From Pedobacter fastidiosus (GTDB lineage: Bacteria; Bacteroidota; Bacteroidia; Sphingobacteriales; Sphingobacteriaceae), in assembly GCF_014306625.1 (NCBI RefSeq), contig NZ_JACRYL010000009.1, forward strand, positions 10,039 to 74,038: a stretch of DNA of 64,000 bases. The letters are read 5' to 3'. Shown here in pieces: positions 34,882 to 44,393 of the stretch. The notes below the pieces were generated by a model. It did no database searches and was not told the origin of the DNA. It saw only the letters and a program-made list of their open reading frames with translations. The position numbers and the translations under genes were made by a program. Position 1 is the first letter of the stretch. Each line of letters begins with the position of its first letter.

Positions 34882-37674
34882 ATGAAAAGGAACGTTCAAA
34901 GAGCAATACTAGTTGTTCTTATATTTTGTGGATACATCGCACAGGCCCAAAACACGGGTTCAGTAAGTGGAAAAGTAATTAATGCTAAGGATAAAAAACC
35001 GGTAGATTTTGCTACAATAGCAATCAAAAGTTTAAAAGACAGCAGTGTTGTTGCATCGGGCCAGTCCAACCCTGATGGTACATTCTCCTTCAAAAATATT
35101 CCGGCAGGAAAATACAGAGTTTATGCTGCATTTTTAGGTTTAAAAACGGCAACAAAAGACATCGATGTAGCTAAAGCCGCAGTAAGTACTGGAGACATTT
35201 CAATGGGTGATGATGGCGTAGATTTGAATACAGTTAACGTTACAGCAACAATTCCAATCGTTGTTAAAAAAGATACCTTAGAATTTGATGCAAAATCTAT
35301 TAAAGTCCGTGAAAACGCTGTAGTAGAAGATTTATTGAAAAAAGTACCGGGTATTGAAGTTGCTAAAGACGGAAGTATTAAGGCTCAAGGAGAAACCATT
35401 ACCAAAGTAAAGGTGGATGGTAAAGAGTTTTTCGGAACTGATCCTTTATTGGCAACCAAGAATTTACCAGCAGATATGGTGGATAAAATTCAGGTAATTG
35501 ATGAGCTTTCTGAGCAGGCACAGTTTACGGGAATTGATGACGGAACAAGAAACAAAATCTTAAACATTACAACCAAAAGCGGAATGAAACATGGTTATTT
35601 TGGAAATAGTACCGTTGGCTATGGCTCTAATGATCGTTATGATGCAAGTTTAAACGTAAATAAATTTGATGAAGATCAACAACTTAGTTTTATTGGGCAA
35701 TTTAATAACGTTAACAAACAAAACTTCGGTGGTGGCGGTGGTTTAGGTAATGGTTTTGGTGGCGGCGGTGGTCGTGGTGGAGGCGGTGGCGCTTCTAGCT
35801 CAGGCGGTGGAATTACCACAACAAACGCGGCAGGTTTAAACTTTGCTGATGTTTATAAAGACGGAACGCAATTTCAGGCCAGTTATTTCTTCAATAATTC
35901 TTCTGTAGATAATAGTCAGACTTCTCACATCCAGAATCTTTTAGGTGCTACAACAACCGATATTAATCAGGTTTTAAATAGCACTACAGATAAAAACAAT
36001 CACCGTTTTAACTTTATGGTAGATACGAAGATCGATCCTTCTTTATCGATTAAAATTCAACCAAACATTACTTATACCGAGAACGACGGAAGCAGCATTA
36101 CACAATATACCCGTGATTATGTGACCTCTTTAACGCAAGGTTTACAACGGAATACAACAAGTTCTTCTACGCCTACAGTGAGCAACAATTTACTGGTGCG
36201 TAAAAGCTTTAAGCGTCGTGGTAGAACATTATCTTTAAACGTAAGCACCAATATTAACGATAATGACGGAACTAACTTAAATTATATTTTAGATAACAAT
36301 ACTATTGGTGGCGTAACGACTCAAAAATTAACCAATCAATTAAATAATACGAGTAGCCAATCTTTAAATAACACCACAAGAGTGGTTTATACAGAGCCAT
36401 TGAATAAAACTTTAAGTGTAGAATTTAACTACCAAAATGGGTATTCTAACAGCGATTCTCAACGTGATGTTTTTAATTACAACCCAGCAACTTTAAGTTA
36501 TGATTTGGTTGATAATACCTATTCGAACATTTACAATAACCGCACGTTAACAAACGCTGCGGGAATTAGCTTTACCACAACCGAGAAAAAATATAACTGG
36601 AATATTGGTGTAGCTGCACAACAAACCAACAGAGCCAATACGAATTTAACTACTGGCGTTAGGTTTACCCAAAACTTCATCAATATTACGCCATCGGCGC
36701 AGTTTAGATACAATTTCAGTAATAGTAGACGTTTGTTCATCAATTATCGTGGATCCACAACTCAGCCATCTATTGATCAGATTCAGCCGGTGCCAGATAA
36801 CACAAATAGCCAAACCGTATTTATTGGTAATCCGAATCTAAGACCATCATTTAATAACTCATTGAGGATTAATTTTAACAATTTCAATATTGCAAGTGGC
36901 CGTTTCTTTTTTGCTCGGTTAAACCTAACACAAAGCATTAACAGCATTGCGAATAGTGTAGCCTTAATTACAGATACAACAAGTACAAACGTTGGTAAAC
37001 AATCTAGCAGTTATGTAAATGTTGATGGTGTTTTTGCTGCAGATGGTAATGCAAACTGGTCACTTCCATTAGTTGCGGAGCGTAAATTAACACTGAATAT
37101 TTCTGGCGGTGGAAACTACAATAGAAACGTAAACTTTATTACTGGCTTAAAAAACATTACCAATAGTTATACCATTTCTAATGGATATAAATTGGTAACC
37201 AATGTTGATAAATTTGATTTGACGGGCGGAATTACAGGAAGCTATACACATTCAACGTTCTCGGCTCAGCCAACTTCAAACACTCAGTTTTATACCGTAA
37301 ACCCAAGTTTTGATGTAAGTTATGTGCTTCCAGGAAATATCAGATTAGCAATGGATATTGATTACTTTAGAAACTTCGGTGGCGGTGATCTTTATAACCA
37401 GGAATACACAATTTTGAATCCTTATGTAAGTCGCCAGTTCTTTAAAAACCGTGGAACTTTTAAATTCTCGGTTAACGATGCACTTAATCAAAATACAGGA
37501 ATCAGCAGAACGGCAACAGGTACATCAATTACCGATTTAAATTATAATGTATTAAAACGCTATTATATGTTATCATTTACCTACTCATTAACCCGCATCG
37601 GCGGAAGAACAATGAGTGGCGATATGCAGATGCCTGGACAGGGCGGAGGCGGTGGCCAACGGATGAGGATGTAA
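34882..37674 (+). CDS. Outer-membrane barrel with carboxypeptidase-like regulatory domain
   Basis: A 930-residue protein. It has a signal peptide (to about 22), a carboxypeptidase-like beta-sandwich (about 25-115: GSVSGKVINAKDKKPVDFAT), then a plug-like part (VVEDLLKKVPGIEV; GETITKVKVDGKEFFG) and a C-terminal barrel of the OMP beta-barrel type related to TonB-dependent receptors. A Gly-rich loop of about 30 residues lies near 280-310. No SusD partner is present, so it is probably not a classical SusC. It could import or export a ligand, or serve envelope maintenance. Its paralog follows directly. Confidence 0.88.
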   Translation: MKRNVQRAILVVLIFCGYIAQAQNTGSVSGKVINAKDKKPVDFATIAIKSLKDSSVVASGQSNPDGTFSFKNIPAGKYRVYAAFLGLKTATKDIDVAKAAVSTGDISMGDDGVDLNTVNVTATIPIVVKKDTLEFDAKSIKVRENAVVEDLLKKVPGIEVAKDGSIKAQGETITKVKVDGKEFFGTDPLLATKNLPADMVDKIQVIDELSEQAQFTGIDDGTRNKILNITTKSGMKHGYFGNSTVGYGSNDRYDASLNVNKFDEDQQLSFIGQFNNVNKQNFGGGGGLGNGFGGGGGRGGGGGASSSGGGITTTNAAGLNFADVYKDGTQFQASYFFNNSSVDNSQTSHIQNLLGATTTDINQVLNSTTDKNNHRFNFMVDTKIDPSLSIKIQPNITYTENDGSSITQYTRDYVTSLTQGLQRNTTSSSTPTVSNNLLVRKSFKRRGRTLSLNVSTNINDNDGTNLNYILDNNTIGGVTTQKLTNQLNNTSSQSLNNTTRVVYTEPLNKTLSVEFNYQNGYSNSDSQRDVFNYNPATLSYDLVDNTYSNIYNNRTLTNAAGISFTTTEKKYNWNIGVAAQQTNRANTNLTTGVRFTQNFINITPSAQFRYNFSNSRRLFINYRGSTTQPSIDQIQPVPDNTNSQTVFIGNPNLRPSFNNSLRINFNNFNIASGRFFFARLNLTQSINSIANSVALITDTTSTNVGKQSSSYVNVDGVFAADGNANWSLPLVAERKLTLNISGGGNYNRNVNFITGLKNITNSYTISNGYKLVTNVDKFDLTGGITGSYTHSTFSAQPTSNTQFYTVNPSFDVSYVLPGNIRLAMDIDYFRNFGGGDLYNQEYTILNPYVSRQFFKNRGTFKFSVNDALNQNTGISRTATGTSITDLNYNVLKRYYMLSFTYSLTRIGGRTMSGDMQMPGQGGGGGQRMRM

Positions 37675-37693
37675 TTTCTTCTTAAACAATTTT

Positions 37694-37725
37694 AAAGGCT
37701 CGTTTTTTAAACGGGCCTTTTTTTT
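37694..37725 (+). terminator. Intrinsic terminator after the first barrel gene
   Basis: AAAGGCTCGTTT pairs with AAACGGGCCTTT around a short T loop (one mismatch), followed by a T-run. It separates the two barrel genes, so each probably has its own transcript. Confidence 0.8.
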
Positions 37726-37839
37726 GCTTGATTTATTAATTGTCTCTATGACAGTTTATGTATTCCAATTGTTACTCAAATAAAATAAACCTTTATGTAG
37801 GTTAACAGTCTTAAAACCATAAATCATCAAACTAGCCGA

Positions 37840-40611
37840 ATGAATAAAGTTTTTACACTCTTACTTATTTTAATCTCCTCCGTTGTTTATGCTCAAAAAA
37901 CTGGTTCAGTTAGCGGTAGAATTATTCAATCAAAAGATAAAACGCCTATAGATTATGCATCTATCGCAATTAAAAGTTTAAAAGACTCTAGTGTAATTGG
38001 CGCAAGTACCACGGCCACTGATGGAAAATTTGTTTTCAAAAACCTTCAGCCAGGAACTTATAGATTGTATGCGGCATTTCTGGGCCTAAAAAATTCGACT
38101 AAAGATTTTACAATTCTAGCAGATAAAACCGATGTTAATCTTGGCGATTTAGTTTGAGAAGGCAACGCGATTGATCTTCAAACGGTAGATATCAAAGCAG
38201 AAATTCCGCCGATTGTAGTTAAAAAAGATACGCTTGAATTTAATGCAAGCTCTTTTAAAGTGGTAGAAAATGCAGTTGTAGAAGATTTATTAAAAAAGTT
38301 GCCTGGTGTTGAGGTTGACAAAGCTGGAACGGTAAAAGCCCAAGGCGAAACCATTACAAAGGTAAAGGTTGATGGAAAGGAGTTTTTTGGCAATGATCCT
38401 TTATTAGCCACAAAGAACCTTCCGGCAGATATGATTGATAAGATTCAGATTATTGATGAGCTTTCCGATCAGGCACAATTTACTGGAATTGATGATGGTT
38501 CGAGAACCAAGATTATTAATATTACGACAAAGAAAGATAAGAAGAATGGTTATTTTGGGAATACCACGGTGGGCTATGGATCGGATAATCGATATGATGT
38601 AAACGCAAATGTTAATCACTTTGATCAGGATCAGAAATTAAGTGTGATCGCACAGTTTAACAATGTAAACAAACAAAACTTTGGGGGCGGTTTAGGTGGT
38701 GGGAACGGTGGAAACAATGGCGGGAGAGGAGGAATTACCGAGACCAATGCAGGTGGGTTTAATTACGCAGATACTTATAAGGATGAAACTGAAGTGAGTA
38801 TGAGTTATTTCTTCAACAAATCTGATAATTTAATTTTAAGAAACAGCGTAACCCAGAATTTACTGGGCGATACGAAAACGATTTTCAATAATCAGCAAAC
38901 CAATAATTCTGATCGATTGAACCACCGTTTAAATTTTATGGTCGATACGAAAATCGATTCTCTAACCTCATTACGAATCCAGCCGAATTTAAGTTATACC
39001 GATAACGAAGGGATTAACAGTAGTATTTACACCAGAGATTATAACCTGTACAAAATTAATGGAACACAAACTTTAACCAATCACAATACCTCACCATCCA
39101 TCAGCAATAATATTCTTCTGCGTAAAAAATTTATGAGGAGAGGTAGAACTTTATCTTTAAATTTCAATACCAATATTAATAATAACGAAGCCGATAATTA
39201 CAATACAAATCCAGAAACCAGAATTGAGGGCGGTGTAACTACGCCACGATTAACCGATCAATTTAACGATCAGGAAAGCGAATCCCTAAATCAGAATACA
39301 AGATTGGTTTATACCGAACCAATTTCCAAAATGCTTAGTATAGAATTTAATTATCAAAATGGTTATAATCACAATACTTCAGATCGCTTTACATACAATT
39401 ATAATCCTGTTACTTTACAATATGATTTACTTGATCAGACTTACAGTAATTCTTATGAAAATACGATTTTAACCAATAATGCAGGCTTAAGCTTTAATGC
39501 CAATGCACAAAAATACAATTGGAATATTGGCATGGGTGTCCAAAATACCGATCGAACAAATAATAACATTTCTCGAGGTTTTGTGCTTAAACAAAATGTA
39601 TTTAATTACACGCCATCTGCAATGTTTAGGTATAATTTCAGTAACAGCAAACGATTGGTTTTTAACTATCGTGGCAGTACAAATCAGCCAACTATTCAGC
39701 AATTGCAACCCATTCCAAACAACACGAACACACAAAGCATTCCCGTTGGTAACCCCGATTTGAAACCCGAGTTTAACAATAACATTCGCATTGCCTACAA
39801 TACATTTACGGTTGGCAAAAACCGATCGCTCTTCGTAAACTTGAACTTAACGCAAACTTCAAACCGGATTGCAAACAGCAGTAGTTTAATAGAAAGCGGT
39901 GTAAACCAAGGTAAGCTGGCTGTTTTGCCTGTAAACGTAAATGGTGTTTATTCTGGCTCTATAAGTTCTGCGCTGAGCTTGCCATTAATGCCAGAGAATA
40001 AACTTAATTTCCACATTAACGTAGCCGGAAGTTATGATAGAGATGTTAATTTTACCAACTCCTTGCGCAACATTACCAACAGCTGGTCTATAGGAAACGG
40101 CTATCGTTTGGTTTCAAATCTCGATAAGTTAGATTTAACCGCAGGTGTAAACGGATCGATAAATAGAGCAACCTATTCCGTTCAGCCAAACTCCAATACA
40201 CGTTATTATACTTTTAGTCCGAATGTTAGTGTAAGCTATATGTTTCCTGGAGATATCCGTTGGGCTATTGATGCAGACTATAATCAGAACACAGGTCGAG
40301 GCGAAGGATTCGACACTCATTTCACACTTATAAATTCTTACATCAGCAAACAGTTTTTTAAAAATAAAGGAACTTTTAAAGCTGCCGTAAATGATGCTTT
40401 AAACGAAAATCAAGGTGTAAGCCGTACCGCAAATAACAACACCATTCAAGATGTAAGCTTTAATGTTTTAAAGCGTTATTTTATGTTTTCATTTACATAT
40501 TCCTTAAACAGAATGGGTGGTAAAAATAGAAATCAAGGTGGAGAAGGAAGAGGACGCAATGGTGAAGGAAGAGGCGAGGGTGGATTTGGTGGTGTCGGAA
40601 GGAGAAATTAA
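37840..40611 (+). pseudogene. Second outer-membrane barrel, interrupted by in-frame TGA
   Basis: A paralog of the gene at 34882 with the same architecture: signal peptide (ending SSVVYAQ), GSVSGRIIQSKDKTPIDYAS regulatory domain, VVEDLLKKLPGVEV plug part, and a barrel. The frame is open for 924 codons except for TGA at 38155-38157 (LGDLV, stop, EGNAIDLQTVDIK), after residue 105. Both sides align to the paralog without gap or frame change, so the TGA is a point change. The downstream 783 residues have an ATG at 38260 but no signal peptide. It has a shorter Gly-rich loop and a Gly/Arg/Glu-rich C-terminus. Confidence 0.85.
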
Positions 40612-40708
40612 ATCATCTAATAGTCAAACAATATTTTTTTGATTACAAGTTCGCATTATCTTATTTGGAATAAATCTAAAGAAAGGGTAACTTGCGCCAA
40701 ATTAGTAG

Positions 40709-40924
40709 ATGAAACTTTCACACTTAAAAGTCGGCGAAACAGGAACAATTGTAGCTTTTACAGATTTAGAAATGTCTGTAAAGTTAATGGAGATGGGATG
40801 CCTACCAGGCGAAGTAGTTGAAGTAGAGCGGTTTGCGCCTTTTGGCGATCCGATGGCGATTCGTGTTGCTGGTTATCAGCTTTGCTTGCGTAAAAGCGAG
40901 GCCGATGTTATTATCATTCAATAA
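40709..40924 (+). CDS. feoA: Ferrous iron transport protein A
   Basis: A 71-residue SH3-like protein (MKLSHLKVGETGTIVAF, MGCLPGEVVEVERFAPFGD, YQLCLRKSEADVI). FeoA is a cytosolic partner that supports FeoB in ferrous iron uptake. The stop lies 11 bp before the FeoB start, so the two form a classic feoAB operon. No Fur box could be identified in the short upstream spacer. Confidence 0.95.
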   Translation: MKLSHLKVGETGTIVAFTDLEMSVKLMEMGCLPGEVVEVERFAPFGDPMAIRVAGYQLCLRKSEADVIIIQ

Positions 40925-40935
40925 ATAGGCTGGGT

Positions 40936-43044
40936 TTGGATATTAAAGTTGCGTTAGTTGGTAATCCCAATACTGGTAAATCTACTCTGTTTAACCGTTT
41001 AACTGGGTTAAATCAAAAAATTGGTAATTTTCCCGGAATCACGGTCGATAAAAAAACTGGCTTCACCAAATTAGCTGATGGCCAAGAAGTAGAAATTATC
41101 GATTTGCCTGGAACTTATAGCCTTTATCCAAAAAGTAAAGATGAAAGTATTGTATTTCAGGTACTTGCAGATAAGGATAATAGCAGTCACCCCGACGTAA
41201 TTATTCTTATTGTAGATGCTTCAAACCTGAAACGAAATATGTTATTGTTTTCGCAGGTAGCAGATTTGGGTATCCCGATGGTACTGGCTTTAAACATGAC
41301 AGATCTTTCTGATAAACAGGGAATTTATATCCATATCAATAAACTTGCAGAAAGATTGGGTGTGCAGGTAATTCCAATTTCTGCAAGAAATAATGTTGGC
41401 ATCGATAAACTAAAACAGGCTGTTGCAAACACGAATAAAATTGCCACTCAAATCGGAGCTGTTGATGTTAATTTTCTGGCACCTGAAGCAATTAGTGAGA
41501 TAAAGAAAAAAATTAAATCTGATAATGATTACTATGCCCTTCAGGTTTTACATCAGCACGAACATTTAACTTTCTTTACTGAGCAAGAACAAGGTGAGAT
41601 TGAGCAGATTGAACAGGCACATAAATTTGAATCAGCTAAAGTTCAGGCGGCAGAAACGATTGCTAGGTATAAACATCTAAGTACTATTTTGGCAGATGTT
41701 GTTATAGATAAAGGAACAGCACAGAAATTTTCATTTAGCGATCGTTTAGATTCAATTCTAACCCATAAAGTTTGGGGCTTTGCAATTTTCCTTCTAATCC
41801 TTTTTGTAATTTTTAATGCCATTTTCGCGTGGTCTTCTTATCCAATGGAATGGATAGAACGTGGTTTTGGATGGATTACTTCAATGGGGCACGAACATTT
41901 GCCTGCTGGGATGTTAACCGATTTACTCCTCGATGGCGTAGTTGCAGGCTTAGGCGGGATCTTTGTATTTATTCCTCAAATTGCCATACTCTTCGCCTTT
42001 ATTTCCATTCTTGAAGATACCGGATACATGTCTAGAGTTACTTTTATGATGGATAAAATCATGAGTAAAGTGGGCTTGAACGGAAAATCTGTAGTACCTA
42101 TGATTGGTGGTTTAGCTTGTGCTGTACCCTCTATTATGGCTGCAAGAAATATCGAAAACTGGAAAGACAGAATGATTACCATTATGGTTACGCCACTAAT
42201 TAGTTGTTCTGCAAGGTTGCCAGTTTACATTTTGTTAATCTCCATCATCATTCCTTCAAAAACAATTTTAGGAATAATAAGCTTGCAAGGCTTAGCCCTA
42301 ATGGTTATGTATTTGGTGAGTTTTGTGGCTGCCATTGTAGTGGCTTGGGTAATGAAAATCATTATCAAGACAAAAGAGAAATCATATTTTATAATGGAAT
42401 TGCCCATCTATCGGATGCCTAGATGGAAAAATGTACTCTTTACCATGTACGAGAAATCTAAAACCTTCGTTTTCGAGGCGGGTAAAGTAATCATCGCCAT
42501 TTCCATTATTCTTTGGGTTTTAGCTTCTTTCGGGCCAGGAAATCGTTTCGATAACATTGATCAAAAATATGCTTCTGCCTTGGCAGATACAACCAAAAAC
42601 ACCGATCACATTAAAACATTAGTAGCAACCGAAAAATTAGAAAACTCTTATGTTGGTATTTTGGGTCATTTTATTGAGCCCGCCATTCGCCCTTTGGGTT
42701 ACGATTGGAAAATTGGGATAGGTTTAATTACTTCTTTCGCTGCTCGTGAAGCTTTTGTAGGTACTATGGCAACTATTTATAGTGTAGATGGTGGCGATGA
42801 GGATAGCGTAACCATTAGGCAAAGAATGGAGGCATCGGTAAATAGTAAAACCGGTTTACCTGTATACACATTTGCAACAGGGATTTCTCTTATGTTATTT
42901 TATGCTTTTGCCATGCAGTGCATGAGTACGGTTGCTATTGTTTACCGCGAAACAAAAGGATGGAAATGGCCAGTAATTCAATTGGCGTATATGACGGCCA
43001 TGGCATATGTAGCTGCATTGATAGCTTATCAATTTCTTAAGTAG
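40936..43044 (+). CDS. feoB: Ferrous iron transport protein B
   Basis: A 702-residue FeoB. The N-terminal G domain has G1 GNPNTGKSTLFN, G2-like FPGITVDKKTG, G3 DLPGTYSL and G4 NMTD. A helical guanine-dissociation-inhibitor region follows, then about 10 transmembrane helices with two gate repeats (GGLACAVPSIMAARN; MVTPLISCSARLPVY) that include conserved Cys. It imports Fe(II) across the inner membrane. A TTG start directly precedes the conserved DIKVALVGNP. No feoC is visible. Confidence 0.97.
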   Translation: MDIKVALVGNPNTGKSTLFNRLTGLNQKIGNFPGITVDKKTGFTKLADGQEVEIIDLPGTYSLYPKSKDESIVFQVLADKDNSSHPDVIILIVDASNLKRNMLLFSQVADLGIPMVLALNMTDLSDKQGIYIHINKLAERLGVQVIPISARNNVGIDKLKQAVANTNKIATQIGAVDVNFLAPEAISEIKKKIKSDNDYYALQVLHQHEHLTFFTEQEQGEIEQIEQAHKFESAKVQAAETIARYKHLSTILADVVIDKGTAQKFSFSDRLDSILTHKVWGFAIFLLILFVIFNAIFAWSSYPMEWIERGFGWITSMGHEHLPAGMLTDLLLDGVVAGLGGIFVFIPQIAILFAFISILEDTGYMSRVTFMMDKIMSKVGLNGKSVVPMIGGLACAVPSIMAARNIENWKDRMITIMVTPLISCSARLPVYILLISIIIPSKTILGIISLQGLALMVMYLVSFVAAIVVAWVMKIIIKTKEKSYFIMELPIYRMPRWKNVLFTMYEKSKTFVFEAGKVIIAISIILWVLASFGPGNRFDNIDQKYASALADTTKNTDHIKTLVATEKLENSYVGILGHFIEPAIRPLGYDWKIGIGLITSFAAREAFVGTMATIYSVDGGDEDSVTIRQRMEASVNSKTGLPVYTFATGISLMLFYAFAMQCMSTVAIVYRETKGWKWPVIQLAYMTAMAYVAALIAYQFLK

Positions 43045-43138
43045 AAATCCAAACACCTAGATTTTTTTCTGTTGTTTATTAACTGTTCAATTTATTTGGA
43101 GCGCAAATTCAATGCTAAGATTTAAGTGTCTTCCTGTC

Positions 43139-43318
43139 CCAAAGGGACTCCTTTGGAGCTTTCCATTTTACTGCGCCATCAGCCGAAAAAGCTGTGGCTT
43201 CGTGCTCACTACAATCGGGGCTAAATGGGAGAGCAGTAAGTAGTCCGTTTAATAATGGTTGCGTTAACGATAGAAGCGGCATCCCCCGATTTTTCATCGG
43301 GGATATAGCGGAAAGCGT
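43139..43318. repeat. Second structured intergenic repeat element
   Basis: Most of the 535-bp gap behind feoB is repeat-like. CCAAAGG (43139-43145) pairs with CCTTTGG (43150-43156). ATCCCCCGAT (43281-43290) pairs with ATCGGGGAT (43295-43303). The tail GATAGAAGCGGCATCC, hairpin, GATATAGCGGAAAGCG is a word pattern widespread between genes in this phylum and shares GATAG/AGCG vocabulary with the element at 8098-8302. Open frames here (43115-43297, 43194-43481) are not credible genes. Confidence 0.6.
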
Positions 43319-43387
43319 GTTAAAACGCCCAAATCATATATCATCTTCGCTTTGGCCTTTTCACTTTGGTCTTTCTGCTTTAAGCTT

Positions 43388-43484
43388 TTACCCCAAATCT
43401 ATCTGCCTTTTAATGCTTTCTTTCAAGATTAAAGCTTCAGTACGTCGGTTACCCTTAACCGCTTGTATCTCTACTTTATAAGCT
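43388..43484 (-). pseudogene. Duplicated C-terminal fragment of an Lrp/AsnC regulator
   Basis: The minus strand reads KVEIQAVKGNRRTEALIL then KESIKRQIDLG and a stop at 43388-43390. The intact Lrp gene 192 bp downstream ends EEIQAVNGIQRTETLI, then SLEESIKRQIELG. The fragment covers only the last about 31 codons. It is a diverged duplication or the remainder of a second Lrp gene that lost its front part. Confidence 0.8.
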
Positions 43485-43511
43485 ATGGGTTATCAGTACA
43501 AAATATTGTTT

Positions 43512-43530
43512 CCCTCTCTTTGGGAGAGGG
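43512..43530. repeat. CCCTCTC hairpin
   Basis: CCCTCTC (43512-43518) pairs with GAGAGGG (43524-43530) around a five-base loop. It lies between the Lrp fragment and the intact Lrp stop and could serve as transcription barrier for the minus-strand gene, though no T-run follows. Such CCCTCTC hairpins recur in related genomes. Confidence 0.5.
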
Positions 43531-43579
43531 ACTGCACTACCCAAGCCCAACTACAAAACTTTCAAAGGGCGAGGCACTT

Positions 43580-44056
43580 TTACCCCAACTCAATCTGTCT
43601 CTTAATGCTTTCCTCTAATGATATTAAAGTTTCTGTACGTTGGATTCCATTTACCGCTTGGATTTCTTCATTTAAAACATGGCGCAAATGGTTGGTATCT
43701 CTGCATATAATTTTAGCGAACATACTATAAGAGCCTGTTGTGTAATGCAACTCCACCACTTCTTTTATTTTGCTCAGTTGTGCAACGGCATCTTTATACT
43801 GAATTCCCTTTTCCAAGTAAATCCCTAAAAAGGCACAAATGTCATATCCGGCTTTCTGCGGATCGATAATTAAATGAGAGCCTTTTATAATGCCCATTTC
43901 ATGAAGCTTTTTCATCCTAACGTGGATTGTTCCTCCAGAAACGATTAAATCTTTAGCGATTTCAGTATAAGGTTTTGTGGCATCCTGCATCAATTGTTTC
44001 AAGATATCGATATCGAGGTTGTCAATTTCTAAATTGGAATTGTCTTTTTTAAGCAT
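43580..44056 (-). CDS. Lrp/AsnC family transcriptional regulator
   Basis: A 158-residue regulator. The N-terminal winged HTH is at about 15-65 (LDIDILKQLMQDATKPYTEIAKDL, GGTIHVRMKKLHEMGIIKG). It is followed by the RAM ligand-binding/oligomerisation domain (IDPQKAGYDICAFLGIYLEKG; VVELHYTTGSYSMFAKI). Lrp-type proteins sense amino acids and act as octamers or dimers. Target unknown; it is divergent from the tRNA-like pair. A duplicated copy of its tail lies downstream. Confidence 0.93.
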   Translation of the reverse strand: MLKKDNSNLEIDNLDIDILKQLMQDATKPYTEIAKDLIVSGGTIHVRMKKLHEMGIIKGSHLIIDPQKAGYDICAFLGIYLEKGIQYKDAVAQLSKIKEVVELHYTTGSYSMFAKIICRDTNHLRHVLNEEIQAVNGIQRTETLISLEESIKRQIELG

Positions 44057-44129
44057 ATTTTTGAATTATGATAAGCAAATTTACAATAATTTATCAATAT
44101 TATAAAAATAAAATTAAATGTTTAAAATA

Positions 44130-44161
44130 TTTGCAAGGTATTGGATGTTCCTTTACATTTG
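44130..44161 (+). promoter_or_regulatory. Promoter of the tRNA-like pair
   Basis: TTTG (44130-44133) and TACATTTG (44154-44161) match the -33/-7 pattern with a 20-bp spacer. The predicted start near 44168 gives a 5' leader of about 45 bases before the first tRNA-like structure at 44213, consistent with RNase P processing. Confidence 0.6.
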
Positions 44162-44212
44162 TATCAAGCAATTAACAAAAAGGGAACGTTCTTTAACAAT
44201 TGCCAAACATAA

Positions 44213-44320
44213 TGTAGGGTGGTGAAACAGGCAGACACACCTCCTTGTCTCGGTGGTGGAGAATATGGAAAACCAGTAATGGCTAACTACTCCTTGAAGG
44301 TTCGACTCCTTCCCCTACAG
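44213..44320 (+). tRNA. Class II tRNA-like RNA with anti-Shine-Dalgarno anticodon arm, copy 1
   Basis: 108 bases with complete tRNA geometry. The acceptor is TGTAGGG/CCCTACA (44213-44219, 44313-44319) with discriminator G44320. D-stem GTG/CAC holds an 11-base loop containing GG. The T-stem is GAAGG/CCTTC with loop TTCGACT. The variable arm is long, with stem GGAG/CTCC. The anticodon arm is abnormal: CCTCC (44240-44244), loop TTGTCTC, GGTGG (44252-44256), with a T-T mismatch in the stem. A nominal anticodon would be GTC (Asp), yet tRNA-Asp is never class II and base 37 is a pyrimidine. The region reads CACCTCCTT, identical to the anti-SD end of 16S rRNA. No CCA is encoded. Confidence 0.8.
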
Positions 44321-44393
44321 CTTCTTTAGTCAAGAGTCAGAAGTCTTAAATCGTTAAATTATGGACTACAGACTCAAGACTGAGGACTTACAA

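Noticed and set aside
38155..38157. Selenocysteine codon in the barrel gene
   Set aside because: No SECIS-like structure or selenoprotein family is involved; the paralog has no Cys or Sec at this place. A nonsense change is simpler.
40639..40821. Separate short gene before feoA
   Set aside because: It overlaps feoA in another frame and has no start context or domain; it is a shadow frame.
43194..43730. Open frames of 80-95 codons behind feoB on the + strand
   Set aside because: They run through repeat elements or antisense to the Lrp gene and its tail copy, and they have no protein-like pattern.
44213..44320. Ordinary tRNA-Asp (anticodon GTC)
   Set aside because: tRNA-Asp is class I; this RNA has a long variable arm, a mismatch in the anticodon stem and a pyrimidine at position 37. 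A normal Asp tRNA is unlikely.
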